Source: Methanosarcina barkeri str. Wiesmoor
Lineage (GTDB): Archaea > Halobacteriota > Methanosarcinia > Methanosarcinales > Methanosarcinaceae
Assembly: GCF_000969985.1 (NCBI RefSeq)
Contig: NZ_CP009526.1
Coordinates: 4,774,001-4,838,000, forward strand
Length of the DNA: 64,000 nt
Reading direction: 5' to 3'
A model generated the notes under the pieces. It did not search any database, was not told where the DNA came from, and saw only the letters and a list, made by a program, of their open reading frames with translations. This document shows positions 19,250-28,030 of the stretch, piece after piece. A program made the position numbers and the translations under genes. Each line of letters opens with the position of its first letter. Within the stretch, counting starts at the first letter, position 1.

Positions 19250-20263
19250 TTAGTTTAAAAGAAGGGCAAGTTCTTTTTCAAGATAAGGGCGCATTGAGGC
19301 TGTATATCCGTGTGTTGCCTCAGTAACGTTATACATCGCTTTTGGCTCTTTTGCAAGGGAATAGGTGCGGAGTGCCAGATCATGGGAGATTATCGGATCA
19401 TTAGAAGAATGAATCAGCACGAATTTTGCAGGCGGAAGAGTAGAGAGATAAGTATCTGGATCAATTGAACGATAGAACTGATAAGCTTCAGAATCGCTTG
19501 CAAGGGAAGAATCAATTTCTCCAGTGCCATACCCTGAGGTGCTGATTCCGATAACTCCTTTAAAGGAAGGATTAAGAGCGCAGGCAAGAATTGCAAATCT
19601 TCCACCATTACTTTCCCCGAGGATGGCAAGCTTTTTAGGGTTAATTTCAGGCTGAGCCGCAAGCACATCTGAGGCTTTAAGAGCATCATAAACCATGTCA
19701 TATTCTACGGGCTCAAGGCCTGCCTTGAAAAGTTCCAGATCTTTTTCTGTATTTATACCGCCCAGATTGCGTTGGTCAAGAGTGAGAGTTGCATATCCCA
19801 TATTAGAGAGTTCCACAGCTAGACCCTGTTCAGCTTCTTTGCTAACCCCTGCTCCAGGCAGCAGGACCAGGCCAGGAGAAGAAGAGGAATTTGCAGGAAT
19901 TCTTAAGAGAGCCTGGATTTTTTCCCCTTTGCTTTCAAAAGACAACAGTTTTAAAGTATCCAAGTTTTCAGGAGCGTATACATCTTCGATTTCCTGAGCT
20001 GTAAATACTGGCTCTTCTCGATCTGGGAAAGATAGAGTACCTGCTTCCGAAACCTTCCAGGGGGCCGCAGAGCCTGTAGAATTGGAAGGATTATACAGGA
20101 CTCCAAAAATACCCACAAGTATAAGAAGAAAACCCAGAAGAAAAATTGTGGGCTTGGAGATTCTTGTCCCTGAAGAAGCCTTGCGTTTACTTTCTTTTTT
20201 TCCTGAACTCTGCCTGCTCAAGGGAACCCTGCCAAGAAAATTGCGATTACGGCCAGAAACCAT
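19250..20263 (-). CDS. Membrane-anchored alpha/beta hydrolase
   Basis: A 337-aa protein with a basic N-terminus, one TM segment (about 40-60) and an alpha/beta-hydrolase fold: strand-turn LLPGAG, nucleophile elbow GESNGG, acid in HSSNDPI and His in THGYTASM. It resembles dienelactone-hydrolase or acyl-peptidase type enzymes; the substrate is unknown. The topology suggests the catalytic domain lies outside the cell. The ATG overlaps the end of secG by 17 bp, so the two are likely co-transcribed. Confidence 0.8.
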   Translation of the reverse strand: MVSGRNRNFLGRVPLSRQSSGKKESKRKASSGTRISKPTIFLLGFLLILVGIFGVLYNPSNSTGSAAPWKVSEAGTLSFPDREEPVFTAQEIEDVYAPENLDTLKLLSFESKGEKIQALLRIPANSSSSPGLVLLPGAGVSKEAEQGLAVELSNMGYATLTLDQRNLGGINTEKDLELFKAGLEPVEYDMVYDALKASDVLAAQPEINPKKLAILGESNGGRFAILACALNPSFKGVIGISTSGYGTGEIDSSLASDSEAYQFYRSIDPDTYLSTLPPAKFVLIHSSNDPIISHDLALRTYSLAKEPKAMYNVTEATHGYTASMRPYLEKELALLLN

Positions 20264-20414
20264 TTACAGCACTTAAGAATAATACTGCAATGCCAACAAT
20301 TGCACCGACAATCAGCACTACCTTAGGCTGGACTTGAACTGCATTTTTATCTGCTTCATAATAGCGCATGAGCCCTGCAGAAGACTGGAGCCCGGAACCT
20401 GATTTTTTAGCCAT
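20247..20414 (-). CDS. secG: Preprotein translocase Sec61-beta / SecG subunit
   Basis: A 55-aa gene. The protein starts MAKKSGSGLQSSAGLMRYYE and ends with one TM helix (KVVLIVGAIVGIAVLFL) and NGFWP. This is the archaeal Sec61-beta pattern: a short cytoplasmic Gly/Ser-rich segment, the AGLMRYYE core and a single C-terminal membrane anchor. It is the third subunit of the SecYE-beta channel. The start has ATTAACACCTGT-type sequence opposite, with an AGGTG SD on the coding strand. The alpha/beta hydrolase gene overlaps its end. Confidence 0.93.
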   Translation of the reverse strand: MAKKSGSGLQSSAGLMRYYEADKNAVQVQPKVVLIVGAIVGIAVLFLSAVNGFWP

Positions 20415-20519
20415 GTATTAACACCTGTATGAACGCATTGATTGGGATATAATTTCACTGCTCGTACTTGCCTGTAATAGGTTTTTCTGGCTGATAATTA
20501 AAGATTATCTGGAAATTAA

Positions 20520-20710
20520 CAGTTGAAAATTAGAAAATTTAACATAACTGTTAATTACTTATTAAATAACTATTAAACAACTGTTAATTACTTGTTAAAT
20601 AACTTTTAATTAACTATTAAACAACTGTTAATTACCTATTAGATATTTAAATTAACTATTAAATATTTTAATCAATTATTAAATAACTGTTAAATTTCCT
20701 CTTAAATTTG
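20520..20710. repeat. Degenerate AT-rich repeat (TAACTGTTAATTA / TATTAAATAAC words)
   Basis: Irregular repetition of two short words, ACTGTTAATTAC and CTATTAAA(T/C)AAC, fills most of the gap 20415-20823 upstream of secG. The unit length is not constant. No gene is seen here. Confidence 0.7.
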
Positions 20711-20823
20711 GTAATTATCACATAATTTACAGTTCTGATATATAAATCCAGCAGAGAAACTTCTTAATAATCGAATTCTGAAAAGTTGAATGGAATTTAT
20801 CACTCTCTTGAAGCGGGCAATTC

Positions 20824-21843
20824 TCAAACAAGTACTTCGTCCAAGAGGAATGGCGGGTAAAATACTCCTTTCTCAGTAACTACTGCAGTCACGTTTTCCA
20901 TGGGAGTTGCGTCAAAGGCAGGGTTGTAAACTTCCACGTCTTTTGGGGCAAGTTGCTCGGATCCAAAAAAGCGCAACTCATCCGGGTCTCGCATCTCTAT
21001 CTTTACACTGCCTTCCCAGCCATTGAAATCGAAAGTAGAGGCAGGAGCTGCTACATAAAATGGAATATTGTGCTCTTTTGCAAGAATGGAGAGGGAATAA
21101 GTACCTATTTTGTTGAAAATAACATCCTGGGTAATCCTGTCAGCCCCTACAAGCACGCTGTCTACAAATCCCTGCTGCATTACCCATCCAGCCATAGAAT
21201 CCGAAATAAGGGTTACTGGAATCTTGTCCTGCATCAGCTCCCATGCAGTAATCCTGCTTCCCTGGTTCAGGGGCCTGGTCTCACAGGCAATAACCTTTAT
21301 CTCTTTGCCCTCAGCAATAGCCGAGCGCACAACCCCAAGAGCTGTACCCCAGTCAACACAGGCTAGCCTGCCTGCATTGCAGTGTGTGAGTATGGTATCT
21401 CCATCCTTCAGGAGTTTTGTCCCGGATTCACCTATCAATTTATTAGTAGTTACATCTTCTTCCGCAATATCCCTGGCTTCCTGAAGGGCAATTTCCCGGA
21501 CTCTCTGAACATCAAAGGCATCTGAAACCGCTTTCAGAACTCTGTCCACACCCCAACTAAGGTTTACTGCCGTAGGTCGGGTTGATTTAAGGGTTTTTCC
21601 CGCAACCTTAAGATCTCTTATTATTGTTTCGAAATCTCTAGCCCCACTCAGGAAAGCTGCAAGGGCAATCCCGAAACCTCCTGCTGCACCGAGAGCAGGA
21701 GCACCCCTGACCCGGAGAAATTTTATAGCTTCGCAGAGAGAACTCAGGGTTTTGCATTCTATTATCCTGTACTCTTTAGGGAGAAGGGTCTGGTCTACCA
21801 GCACCACGGAGTTAGACTCTTCCTTCCAGTCAATTGTCCTCAT
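20824..21843 (-). CDS. mtnA: S-methyl-5-thioribose-1-phosphate isomerase (MtnA/aIF2B-like)
   Basis: Isomerises 5-methylthioribose-1-phosphate to the ribulose form in methylthioadenosine salvage. Motifs: RVRGAPALGAAGG (substrate loop), THCNAGRLA with the catalytic Cys, CETRPLNQG, and GADRI with the catalytic Asp. The length of 339 aa from this ATG fits the family. The GTGATC SD lies just upstream of it. An upstream in-frame ATG at 21912 adds 23 basic residues and has a weaker SD. Related proteins are ribose-1,5-bisphosphate isomerase and aIF2B subunits; the RVRGAPALGAAGG and NAG motifs favour MtnA. Confidence 0.85.
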   Translation of the reverse strand: MRTIDWKEESNSVVLVDQTLLPKEYRIIECKTLSSLCEAIKFLRVRGAPALGAAGGFGIALAAFLSGARDFETIIRDLKVAGKTLKSTRPTAVNLSWGVDRVLKAVSDAFDVQRVREIALQEARDIAEEDVTTNKLIGESGTKLLKDGDTILTHCNAGRLACVDWGTALGVVRSAIAEGKEIKVIACETRPLNQGSRITAWELMQDKIPVTLISDSMAGWVMQQGFVDSVLVGADRITQDVIFNKIGTYSLSILAKEHNIPFYVAAPASTFDFNGWEGSVKIEMRDPDELRFFGSEQLAPKDVEVYNPAFDATPMENVTAVVTEKGVFYPPFLLDEVLV

Positions 21844-21912
21844 TAGATCACTTTCCGATGTAAGCGTCAGATTCTGCCGGAAAAATTTCCGCTTTTCTTT
21901 CAAGCTTCCCAT

Positions 21913-22379
21913 AAGATAAAAACCTATTCAACTGGCATGCCTCATCACCCTCATATCGTTACTTTTTTCTTTTATTATACAAATAATCAGAGAAAGTTAA
22001 AATTAATTATATTAAAGACAATTCTTAAACCTTAGAATAACCAGAAAAATACGGCAGATCACGCTTCTGGAAGCCAACATTCATAATAAAAACTTTGTTT
22101 AAAGAATAAGTAACACGTGAGATATAAATAAAGCAATCTCTTTTTCCATAGAAGCAAACTTACAAATAATAGATTTATAGAGTAACAGAGCAATAAGACA
22201 AGACTTAAAATCCATAGCTAAAATACAGGAAGTCGTAATTTTCAGAAATATAAATTATTAAACTTCATGGACCTTGAATCCGTAAATCCTTGAATCTGTA
22301 GATTCAGAAATAACAAGAGATCTTCATTTCATTAATGCGGTTTATGAGAATCTGGGTATTCATCGGAGAGTAAGCGCTT
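21913..22379. other. Divergent intergenic region mtnA / ino1
   Basis: About 470 AT-rich bases. A TATA-like GATATAAATAAAG stands near 22110-22125 on the plus strand, far upstream of ino1; the SD GGAGAG at 22365-22370 serves ino1. Nothing else is recognisable. Confidence 0.35.
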
Positions 22380-23480
22380 ATGACAAAAATAAAAATAGCA
22401 ATTGCAGGAATCGGGAACTGTGCAAGCTCTTTGATACAGGGCATTGAGTACTATAAAGTCGACGATAAAGAACCCATAGGACTGATGCACAGGGAAATTG
22501 GAGGGTATAAACCTGGCGACATTAAGGTTGTTGCTGCCTTTGACATTGATGCCAGAAAAGTAGGAAAAGACGTCTCTGAGGCCATCTTTGCTCCCCCGAA
22601 CTGCACAGCAGTTTTTTGTCCTGATGTTCCGTCCACAGGTGTGAAGGTTAAAATGGGCAGGGTTCTCGATGGGGTCTCTGACCATATGAAAAACTATAAA
22701 GAAAGTCAAACTTTTGTTGTCAGCAAGGAACAGGAAGCTACAAAAGCCGATATCGTGAACGAAATTAAAAACTCGGGTGCTGATATGCTTCTCAATTACC
22801 TGCCTGTAGGTTCTGAAGAAGCGGTCCGTTTTTATGCCGAGTGTGCTCTTGAAGCAGGTGTGGCTTTAGTTAATAATATGCCTGTTTTTATCGCAAGCAA
22901 TCCAGAATGGGCAAAAAAATTTGAGGAAAAGAATATTCCTATCATTGGTGATGATGTTAAAGCTCAACTCGGAGCTACCATCACGCATAGGATTCTTGCA
23001 GACCTTTTCGAAAAACGAGGCGTAAAACTTGAGAGAACATACCAGCTAAATACCGGGGGAAATACGGATTTCCTGAATATGCTCAACAGGAACAGGCTCG
23101 CTTCCAAACGGGAATCAAAGACCGAAGCTGTTCAGTCCGTGCTTTCCAGGAAGCTTGATGACGACAATATCCACATCGGACCCAGCGACTACGTAGCCTG
23201 GCAAAAGGACAACAAGATTTGCTTCCTGAGAATGGAAGGTAAGCTTTTTGGAGATGTGCCTATGAACCTTGAACTCCGCCTTTCCGTAGAAGACTCTCCT
23301 AACTCCGGAGGTGTGGTAATCGATGCCATCCGATGCTGTAAGCTGGCTCTTGATCGCGGAATAGGAGGCGTGTTGTATTCCCCGGCTTCCTACTTTATGA
23401 AACACCCGGCAATTCAGTACCCTGATGACGAGGCTTACAGGCGGACTGAAGAATTCATATCTGGAACCAGAGAACGTTAA
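22380..23480 (+). CDS. ino1: myo-Inositol-1-phosphate synthase
   Basis: Converts glucose-6-phosphate to L-myo-inositol-1-phosphate with NAD; in methanogens this feeds archaetidylinositol phospholipids. A 366-aa protein with N-terminal Rossmann motif AIAGIGNCASS, NYLPVGSEEA, the NTGGNTDFLNM motif and SPNSGGVVIDAIRC near the end, all characteristic of the prokaryotic-type Ino1 family. SD GGAGAG is 7-9 nt before the ATG. Two hairpins follow its stop. Confidence 0.93.
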   Translation: MTKIKIAIAGIGNCASSLIQGIEYYKVDDKEPIGLMHREIGGYKPGDIKVVAAFDIDARKVGKDVSEAIFAPPNCTAVFCPDVPSTGVKVKMGRVLDGVSDHMKNYKESQTFVVSKEQEATKADIVNEIKNSGADMLLNYLPVGSEEAVRFYAECALEAGVALVNNMPVFIASNPEWAKKFEEKNIPIIGDDVKAQLGATITHRILADLFEKRGVKLERTYQLNTGGNTDFLNMLNRNRLASKRESKTEAVQSVLSRKLDDDNIHIGPSDYVAWQKDNKICFLRMEGKLFGDVPMNLELRLSVEDSPNSGGVVIDAIRCCKLALDRGIGGVLYSPASYFMKHPAIQYPDDEAYRRTEEFISGTRER

Positions 23481-23492
23481 AACCCTGGTGAG

Positions 23493-23545
23493 AAATTCCT
23501 GTAAAAAGGAATTCTAAAAACCCCCGGAAGTACCGGGAGTTTTAA
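23493..23545 (+). terminator. Terminator region after ino1
   Basis: Two stem-loops: AATTCCT...AGGAATT (23493-23513) and AAAACCCCCGG-AAGTA-CCGGGAGTTTT (23517-23543), the second followed by T-rich sequence. It separates ino1 from the convergent radB and its repeat tail. Confidence 0.6.
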
Positions 23546-23628
23546 GTTTTTCTGTCCAGAATAAGTATTAAAAGGTTCCTCTAAGAACTTTTTCCCGATT
23601 TCTTAATTCGGTTTATCGAATCTCTCCA

Positions 23629-23755
23629 GTTTAGCGAATTTCCTTAGTTTAGCGAATTTCCTCAGCTTAGCGGTTTTTTCAGCTTAGCGGATTTTTTCAG
23701 CTTAGCGGATTTTTTCAGCTTAGCGGATTTCTTCGGCTTAGCGAATCCCTTCGGC
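23629..23755. repeat. 18-bp tandem repeat derived from the radB 3' end
   Basis: Seven units of 17-18 bp. Read on the radB strand, the first unit is the gene's own last six codons, Ala-Glu-Gly-Ile-Arg-stop (23755-23738). The next three read Ala-Glu-Glu-Ile-Arg-stop and twice Ala-Glu-Lys-Ile-Arg-stop, in the same frame; the remaining units have drifted. The array therefore repeats a coding tail together with its stop codon. Confidence 0.9.
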
Positions 23756-24406
23756 TGTAATTCTAAATTCTGCACTCGAACCTTCAGGGCAGGACCGATG
23801 TTTGTACAGAATAGCGCGCCTGGTTCCTTCGCCGGTTTTTTCAAGCTGGATGATCGTCTTTGAAATATGCTCCAGGGAACTACCGCCAAGCGGACGCACC
23901 CCCCCTGAAGTAATATCGGAATATACCTGGTTGGTTATGACTGCGGCAAAACCGTATTTACGGGCAAGAGCATGCAAATATCCTATCTGGCTAGCAAGTT
24001 CTCTGCGGCTTTTCATGCCTGTCTCATCGTCTTCAAGCTCGAACCTGTAGTATGAGGTCGCAGAATCAAGGATCACGAGACCTATATTCTCACTGGCTAT
24101 TCTCTCCACTTCCCTTACGGCCGCATATTGTTCTTCAAAATTCAGGGGTTCATAGATAATGATGCTTCTAGCTAGTTCTTTTGCATTATCCCCTGCAATC
24201 TGCTTGAATCGAGTAGGAGAAAGCCCTTCGGTATCTATGAAGATGACTCTCTGCCCTTGCTTTACGCATTCCACTGCAAGCTGGATGCAGACATTTGTTT
24301 TCCCTGTTCCTGCAGCTCCGAAGATTTGAGTCACAATCCCTTTTTCGAAACCTCCTCCTAGAAGTTCGTCAAGAGGCTTGCAGCCGGAAGATAGTAATTT
24401 TTCTAT
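23738..24406 (-). CDS. radB: DNA repair and recombination protein RadB
   Basis: Archaeal RecA/Rad51 paralogue that assists homologous recombination; unlike RadA it lacks the N-terminal DNA-binding domain. It begins with a SGCKPLDELLGGG core, Walker A GAAGTGKTN, Walker B LVILDS, ITNQVYSD and a short end TAEGIR. The family normally starts at about IEKLLSSG. No ATG is available there: the nearest usable codon is a TTG at 24469 with no SD. A strong SD, AGAGGTG (24420-24414), lies 7 nt before an ATA at 24406-24404, which I take as the likely start (222 aa). Its last codons are the source of the adjoining 18-bp repeat. Confidence 0.88.
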   Translation of the reverse strand: MEKLLSSGCKPLDELLGGGFEKGIVTQIFGAAGTGKTNVCIQLAVECVKQGQRVIFIDTEGLSPTRFKQIAGDNAKELARSIIIYEPLNFEEQYAAVREVERIASENIGLVILDSATSYYRFELEDDETGMKSRRELASQIGYLHALARKYGFAAVITNQVYSDITSGGVRPLGGSSLEHISKTIIQLEKTGEGTRRAILYKHRSCPEGSSAEFRITAEGIR

Positions 24407-24770
24407 GAAGTGACACCTCTTTTGTGCTTGGTAAATATAACTGACCCATGATATAACGTTTTTTTGCAATTTCCAACCTTTTCAGGAAAATTAACGATTT
24501 TCTAAGAGGAATAAAAAGACAAAGTGGATATAAAAGAAATGCTCGGGTATAGATTCCTGACCCTTCCAAGAATTAAAAAAATTCACAAGAGTACAGTGAA
24601 AATGAGAATGATGATTTGGTAATATTTTTTCAAAGTGTGGAGGAATAATTCCTTATACATGTTAGCCGTACTGTACCCGGCAAATCGGGTATGGGTATCC
24701 CTTAAAGTCTTCTGTGCTTGAAATTATTTCATTAAAGAAGGCAGTTTTTCAAAAACAGGGGTCCTTAAAT

Positions 24771-24792
24771 TTGTTACCAGATCTGATAACAA
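24771..24792. promoter_or_regulatory. 22-bp imperfect palindrome, possible operator
   Basis: TTGTTACCAGATCTGATAAC followed by AA: two 11-bp halves with a single mismatched pair, centred on AGATCT. It lies alone in the 800-bp gap 24407-25223 between radB and the nrd genes. No binding protein can be named. Confidence 0.35.
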
Positions 24793-25130
24793 AGAGACTG
24801 TCTTTGTATACAAAACAAAGATGTTATTGTATCCAGATAAAGGTTTCACTGTATCCAGACCTGAGGTAAAAAACCATTATTAAGGATAGGGCGTTTAGAA
24901 TATTTACTTGAAAAATAAAGGTCATTTTAACTGAGTAAAATGAAAAAAACAATATTATGGGGGTCACTTTATAGAAGCTGCACCCTTTTTCGATATTGCT
25001 TACTGATATTTGAAAATACAAATTTGTAGGGATTATAAGGGTTAGCTGAGGAATGGTAACCCATGTGGGGCTTTGTTTTATGCTGCAACGCGCTCTGTAC
25101 CTGCGCGCTCACTCCGTATACAATGTAAAT

Positions 25131-25140
25131 AAATATAAAA
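25131..25140 (+). promoter_or_regulatory. Putative TATA box of the nrdH-nrdD-nrdG genes
   Basis: AAATATAAAA, 84 bp before the nrdH ATG. A GC-rich imperfect inverted repeat (CGCGCTCTGTACCTGCGCG, 25089-25107) stands just upstream in otherwise AT-rich DNA and could be an operator. Confidence 0.4.
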
Positions 25141-25223
25141 AGTATGCACGAAACAAGCGCCACGTTAAAACGGTAACTAAAAATCAGATTAAGAATTAGA
25201 GTAAACTCAAAGGGACGTAAAGC

Positions 25224-25475
25224 ATGGCAAAAATAATCATATATACAACGGAAAGCTGTCCGAAATGCAATAAATTAAAAAATTTCCTGGAGGCACACTC
25301 AGTCGCTTTTGAGGTAGAAGATATGTCTACTCCTGAAGCTCTAACGGAACTGCGTTTCAATGGAGTCTTCACAGTGACAGCGCCTGTTTTACAGATCAAT
25401 GACACATTCCTTACGCACGAGGAACTCTTCAGTGGAGGAGAAGTAAACCCTGAAAAAATCCAGGAAGTCCTGTAA
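25224..25475 (+). CDS. nrdH: Glutaredoxin/NrdH-like redoxin
   Basis: A small thioredoxin-fold protein, 83 aa, with the redox motif CPKC at residues 12-15, the cis-Pro segment VTAPVL, and a C-terminal GG. Its place 120 bp before nrdD suggests it re-reduces the class III ribonucleotide reductase after each turnover, as NrdH-type redoxins do for methanogen enzymes. An AAGGGACGT sequence precedes the ATG. Confidence 0.85.
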   Translation: MAKIIIYTTESCPKCNKLKNFLEAHSVAFEVEDMSTPEALTELRFNGVFTVTAPVLQINDTFLTHEELFSGGEVNPEKIQEVL

Positions 25476-25597
25476 TGAAGGAAAACCTGTGATAAAAAAG
25501 ATCTGAAATTAAAAACAAATTGAATATTTCTTCAAATTTCATCATGAAATTCTATTAATGAAATTCTATTATTAAGACAATCACTGAAGATGAGAAA

Positions 25598-27982
25598 ATG
25601 ACAAGCGAGATTCTCTTACACGATTACCAATTATCTGACAACCAATCAGCCCAAAAGACGCTTGAAGAATTGTCCGTCTCTCCCCTCTCCAAAAATGACC
25701 AGTTATCTGACAACAAGCCAGTGCAAAAAACCCTTGACGGGCTGTCTGTCTCTCCGTTCCCCAAAGTAAGGACAACAGATGGTTTTATTCTTAACTGGGA
25801 CAGGAATATTATTGTAAACCAGCTTCTGAAAGAAACAAAATTAAGCGAAATTTTCTATAACAAACCCTCAATCACAAAAGAAGAAGCCATTGAGATTGCA
25901 AAGGACGCAGAAAAGATCATTAAAAAGATGAATCTCAAGTTTCTCTCAGGTCCTCTTATCCGGGAAATAGTAAACAATATTCTGCTTGACAGGGGACATG
26001 TTGAATGGAGAAACATTATGACCAGAGTCGGAGCTTCGGTCTACGACGCCTATGAAATCGACACTGGTTACGGCTTTGAAGCAAATGATAATGCAAACCA
26101 GTTGAACAATGCCGAAACCTCACATAAAAGAAAAGCTGACAAAATGTCCAAGGAGCAAAATCTCCTTCTAATGCCAAAAGAGCTTTCCGACCTTCATCTC
26201 AACGGGGATTTCCATATTCATGACCTTGAATATATGGGCACAAGACCATTTTGCCAGGATTGGGATCTCCGCTACTTTTTTTATTATGGACTCATGCCTG
26301 ATGGAGTGGGAACCCAATCAAGCGTGGCAAAGCCCGCGAAGAATGCCGAGGTAGCTTTCCTTCATGCGGTAAAAGCTATGGGTTCGGCTCAGACCAATTT
26401 TGCAGGCGGGCAGGGTTTTTACAATTTCCTGACTTTTATGGCTCCCTATCTGGAAGGGAAGTCTGAAACCGAGATAAGACAGCTTATGCAAATGTTCGTC
26501 TATGAAATGATGCAGATGATGTGTGCAAGAGGCGGACAGACTGTTTTTTCATCCGTGCAACTTTCCCCTGGGGTCCCAAAACTCTGGAAAAATATACCGA
26601 TTGTTGCTAAGGGAACGGTCTGGGACGGCAAGCAGGCTCCTCTCAGAACCTATGGAGAATTCGAAAAGGAAGTCCGCCTCGGGTTCAAGGCTCTTATGGA
26701 TGTTATGCTTGAAGGAGATGCCTGGGGTAAACCTTTCAGTTTCCCAAAGCCCGAAATTTCCATTGAACCTGACTTTATGGAAGAAAATGAGGAATTCAAC
26801 AAGGCTCACCCTGAGCTTCCGACTTACAAAGAGTTATACAGAATGACCTTCGAGCTGGCTGCTAAATTCGGGACTCCTTACTTTGATAATCAGCTTCCTG
26901 AGTACAGGGGCGCAGGAGAAGGAATTTCATGTTATCAATGTTGCGCGTATCAGTTTTCTGCAAACCCTACTGATGATAAAGAGTTCGATGACAAACTTTA
27001 TTTCAGGGATGGAAAACACTTTTCAATGGGCTCATGGATGGTCCTGTCTTTAAACTGCCCAAGAGCAGCATACAGGGCTGAACATAATGATGAAAAACTT
27101 TTCAATGAGCTCAAGACCCTGATGAATAAGGGAGTGGAAGTTTTCAAGATCAAGCGCAGATGGATGAATAGTCTGATCAAGAAAAACCGGATTCCCTTTG
27201 CAGCCCAGCGTCCCAAAGATCCTAATACAGGAGAAAAAGGAGCCATAGCTGTGGACTTCGAAAGCCTTGTCTATACTATCGGAGTGATCGGGATCAATGA
27301 AATGGTCCAGTACCATACAGGCTACCAAATCCATGAGTCTCCTGTTGCATACAAGCTTGCAATAAGGGCTATGTTTGAAATGAAAATGCACGCTCAAAAG
27401 CTTTCAAAGGAAACTGGTATGGAAATTGCTCTTGCAAGAACGCCTGCAGAAACGACAGCCCAGCGTTTCGCAGTCTCGGACCTCCTGCATAAAGAATATG
27501 CCGACAAGGCCGAATTCACAATTAAAGGGAATTTGGAAGCCGCAAAAAGCGAGTTGAATCAGACGCATGACCTGCCAATCTACTATACTAATGGAACTCA
27601 TGTTACCGTTGGTGCAGATATATCTCTGCCTGAAAGGATAAAGTACGAGCATACTTTCTTCCCGATTGTGGACGGCGGAAATATCCTGCATGTATGGCTT
27701 GGAGAAGGACAGCCGGATCCTGACGGCCTTCAGGAGCTTGCGATGCATATAGCAAAGAACACCCAGACAGGTTACTTTGCCTTTACCAAAGACATGACCG
27801 TATGCACCGACGAAGGATATGTAGCCGATGGATTACTGGACAGATGCCCGAAGTGTAAGTCTAAAAACGTACAGCATCTCTCAAGGATCACAGGATACCT
27901 TCAATCGGTTGAAGGCTGGAACAAAGGCAAGCGCCAGGAACTTCTGGACAGAAAACGATACAGTCCAAGGGAACTCAGGTAA
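25598..27982 (+). CDS. nrdD: Anaerobic (class III) ribonucleoside-triphosphate reductase
   Basis: Makes deoxyribonucleotides without oxygen through a glycyl radical. A 794-aa protein: N-terminal tail, ATP-cone (about 55-145, from VRTTDGFILNWDR), catalytic barrel with GISCYQCCAYQFS, a C-terminal CPKC pair of the metal site, and the glycyl radical loop RITGYLQ near the end. The tail before the ATP-cone is an internal duplication of about 24 residues (LSDN...KTL...LSVSP twice; 25622-25769). It follows nrdH and precedes nrdG, and is activated by the latter. Confidence 0.94.
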   Translation: MTSEILLHDYQLSDNQSAQKTLEELSVSPLSKNDQLSDNKPVQKTLDGLSVSPFPKVRTTDGFILNWDRNIIVNQLLKETKLSEIFYNKPSITKEEAIEIAKDAEKIIKKMNLKFLSGPLIREIVNNILLDRGHVEWRNIMTRVGASVYDAYEIDTGYGFEANDNANQLNNAETSHKRKADKMSKEQNLLLMPKELSDLHLNGDFHIHDLEYMGTRPFCQDWDLRYFFYYGLMPDGVGTQSSVAKPAKNAEVAFLHAVKAMGSAQTNFAGGQGFYNFLTFMAPYLEGKSETEIRQLMQMFVYEMMQMMCARGGQTVFSSVQLSPGVPKLWKNIPIVAKGTVWDGKQAPLRTYGEFEKEVRLGFKALMDVMLEGDAWGKPFSFPKPEISIEPDFMEENEEFNKAHPELPTYKELYRMTFELAAKFGTPYFDNQLPEYRGAGEGISCYQCCAYQFSANPTDDKEFDDKLYFRDGKHFSMGSWMVLSLNCPRAAYRAEHNDEKLFNELKTLMNKGVEVFKIKRRWMNSLIKKNRIPFAAQRPKDPNTGEKGAIAVDFESLVYTIGVIGINEMVQYHTGYQIHESPVAYKLAIRAMFEMKMHAQKLSKETGMEIALARTPAETTAQRFAVSDLLHKEYADKAEFTIKGNLEAAKSELNQTHDLPIYYTNGTHVTVGADISLPERIKYEHTFFPIVDGGNILHVWLGEGQPDPDGLQELAMHIAKNTQTGYFAFTKDMTVCTDEGYVADGLLDRCPKCKSKNVQHLSRITGYLQSVEGWNKGKRQELLDRKRYSPRELR

Positions 27983-28030
27983 GGGTTCCTTTATCCTTTT
28001 TTATACATAAAAGTGTGAGAACGGTAGGCT

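Noticed and set aside
23660-23890. Lys-rich repeat protein read opposite the plus strand at the radB end
   Set aside because: It is a frame artefact of the 18-bp radB-tail repeat.
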